Below the pieces are notes generated by a model, which saw only the letters and a list, made by a program, of their open reading frames with translations, was not told the origin of the DNA and did not search any database. DNA of 64,000 bases, taken from assembly GCA_041659285.1 (NCBI GenBank), contig JBAZYO010000014.1:62001-126000 (forward strand), written 5' to 3'. A program made the translations under genes and the position numbers. This document shows, piece after piece, positions 62,956-64,000 of this stretch. This stretch comes from Vicinamibacterales bacterium. GTDB lineage: Bacteria; Acidobacteriota; Vicinamibacteria; Vicinamibacterales; UBA2999. Every line of letters begins with the position of its first letter. Positions within the stretch are counted from its first letter, which is position 1.

Positions 62956-64000
62956 TTACTTGAGCTGCTTGATCGCCGCGCGCCCGGCGTACTTCGCCGC
63001 GCTGCCCAGCTCTTCTTCAATGCGAAGGAGCTGATTGTATTTCGCGATGCGGTCGCTGCGTGAGGCCGAGCCGGTCTTGATCTGTCCCGCGGCGGTGCCC
63101 ACCGCGAGGTCGGCGATGGTCGAATCCTCGGTTTCGCCCGAGCGGTGCGAGACGACGCAACGGTAGCCGGCCGCCGCCGCCATCGCCATGGCGTCCAGCG
63201 TTTCGGTGACCGTCCCGATCTGATTGACCTTTACCAGCAGCGCGTTACCGACCCCTTTTTCGATGCCCTTCTCGAGGATCGCCGGGTTGGTCACGAAGAT
63301 ATCGTCGCCGACGATCTGGATCTTGTCGCCGAGCGCCCTGGTCAGCAGCGCCCAGCCGTGCCAGTCCTGCTCGGCGCAGCCGTCTTCGATCGAGATGATC
63401 GGATACTGCCGGCACCAGTCCACGTAGAGGTCCACCATGCCCTGGGAATCCCGCGCCGGCTCGCCGGACTTCTTGAATTCGTAGCCGTTTCCTGACCAGA
63501 ACTCACTGGCGGCGACGTCGAGCGCCAGGAACACGTTGTCGCCGGCCTTGGCGCCGGCCTTGCCCACGGCTTCGAGCACCAGCTCGAGCGCTTCGCGGTT
63601 CGATTTGAGGCTGGGCGCAAAGCCGCCTTCGTCGCCGACGCCGGTCGCCAGGCCCCGGCTCTTGAGGATCGATCGCAGCGCGTGGAAGATCTCCGCGCCG
63701 CAGCGCAGCCCCTCGCTGAACGACGTGAACCCCACGGGCATGACCATGAATTCCTGGAAGTCCACGTTGGAGTCGGCGTGCGCACCGCCGTTCAGGATGT
63801 TCATCATCGGCACCGGCAGCGTGTAGCCGCCCCTGTTGCCGGCGAGGTCGGCGATGTGCGCGTAGAGGGGCTTGCCCTGCTGCGCCGCGTCGGCCTTGAG
63901 GGCGGCCATCGAGACGCCGAGCAGCGCGTTGGCGCCGAGCCGGCTCTTCGCGTCGGTGCCGTCGAGCGCGATCATGGCCTCGTCCAGCGACCGCTGGGTA
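62956..64000 (-). CDS. eno: Enolase, 5' end outside the window
   Basis: The last about 347 codons of enolase, which turns 2-phosphoglycerate into phosphoenolpyruvate. The reading frame is open to the window edge. Signatures are GANALLGVSMAALKADAAQQ, VPMMNILNGGAHADSNVDFQ, EDGCAEQDWHGWALL, VGDDIFVTNPAILEKGIEKG, NALLVKVNQIGTVTETLDAM (catalytic Lys region) and CVVSHRSGETEDSTIADLAV. All key parts seen are normal. It is followed by gpmA. Confidence 0.95.
   Translation of the reverse strand, partial: TQRSLDEAMIALDGTDAKSRLGANALLGVSMAALKADAAQQGKPLYAHIADLAGNRGGYTLPVPMMNILNGGAHADSNVDFQEFMVMPVGFTSFSEGLRCGAEIFHALRSILKSRGLATGVGDEGGFAPSLKSNREALELVLEAVGKAGAKAGDNVFLALDVAASEFWSGNGYEFKKSGEPARDSQGMVDLYVDWCRQYPIISIEDGCAEQDWHGWALLTRALGDKIQIVGDDIFVTNPAILEKGIEKGVGNALLVKVNQIGTVTETLDAMAMAAAAGYRCVVSHRSGETEDSTIADLAVGTAAGQIKTGSASRSDRIAKYNQLLRIEEELGSAAKYAGRAAIKQLK

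Overview
The window is a GC-rich (about two thirds G+C by eye), gene-dense piece of a bacterial chromosome, most likely from an Acidobacteriota of the Vicinamibacteria type. The hints are a VWFA-related acidobacterial-domain protein (31716-32780), a TonB receptor with an N-terminal carboxypeptidase-regulatory domain (5156-7798), many secreted proteins of unknown function with Vicinamibacteria-like composition, and simple-sequence repeats in the spacers. This assignment is inference; there is no rRNA in the window. I see no tRNA, rRNA, CRISPR array, transposase or prophage.

Layout. 1-2062: end of a beta-propeller gene, an ectonucleotide-pyrophosphatase-like lipoprotein, and an RHH/MazF-type toxin-antitoxin pair behind an 18-bp perfect palindrome. 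2094-9028: MFS transporter, aldo/keto reductase, an amidohydrolase remnant, a TonB receptor between two membrane proteins, and a RibD/DHFR-like reductase. 9266-13439: a five-gene operon of lipoprotein, secreted metallophosphatase, secreted atypical kinase-like protein, DUF4956/MgtC-like membrane protein and phospholipase-D-like protein. 13436-19470: PilZ protein, TPR protein, RmuC, a pseudokinase-TM-PEGA protein and an M23 peptidase. 19600-23167: DUF1015-serA-serC serine pathway operon. 23164-31393: PcnB, OmpA-like protein, a repeat-rich spacer, an ICMT-like methyltransferase, a TPR protein, DNA polymerase I with a ruined proofreading site, a lipoprotein and a BON protein. 31716-36793: VWA protein, a membrane protein, a TonB protein with an N-terminal HTH, a beta-propeller, an FHA protein and a methyltransferase. 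36877-41682: inositol-phosphate synthase, a membrane protein, an ExeA-like ATPase and acetyl-CoA synthetase. 41767-45435: a secreted glycosidase-like protein, an FGE/SUMF1-like protein and a convergent unknown secreted protein that seems to start at CTG. 45653-50057: ECF sigma/anti-sigma pair divergent from a bufferin-type RiPP operon (bufA-bufB-bufC-DoxX), followed by a redoxin-DsbD-N fusion in which an in-frame TGA most likely encodes selenocysteine. 50151-55596: DUF6526 protein, degenerate GGDEF-HTH protein, GspE/PilB ATPase with zinc ribbons, J-domain protein and a LolD/MacB-type ABC ATPase. 55598-61565: six codirectional genes (methylmalonyl-CoA mutase large subunit, two oligopeptide ABC ATPases, three paralogous secreted unknowns). 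61830-64000: a small conserved protein, then gpmA and the 5'-truncated eno.

Three features run through the window. Many genes without a Shine-Dalgarno have a -10 hexamer 6-7 bases before the start codon, which suggests leaderless transcription is common. Several spacers consist of short tandem or inverted repeats that run into stop codons, and two related repeats are read in frame inside genes. Genes are packed with 4-base or slightly larger overlaps.

The two places most worth attention are the selenocysteine redoxin next to the bufferin operon (copper/thiol handling in the periplasm) and the 9.3-13.4 kb operon, which pairs an extracytoplasmic phosphatase with a kinase-like protein carrying DLKxxN and DLG motifs.
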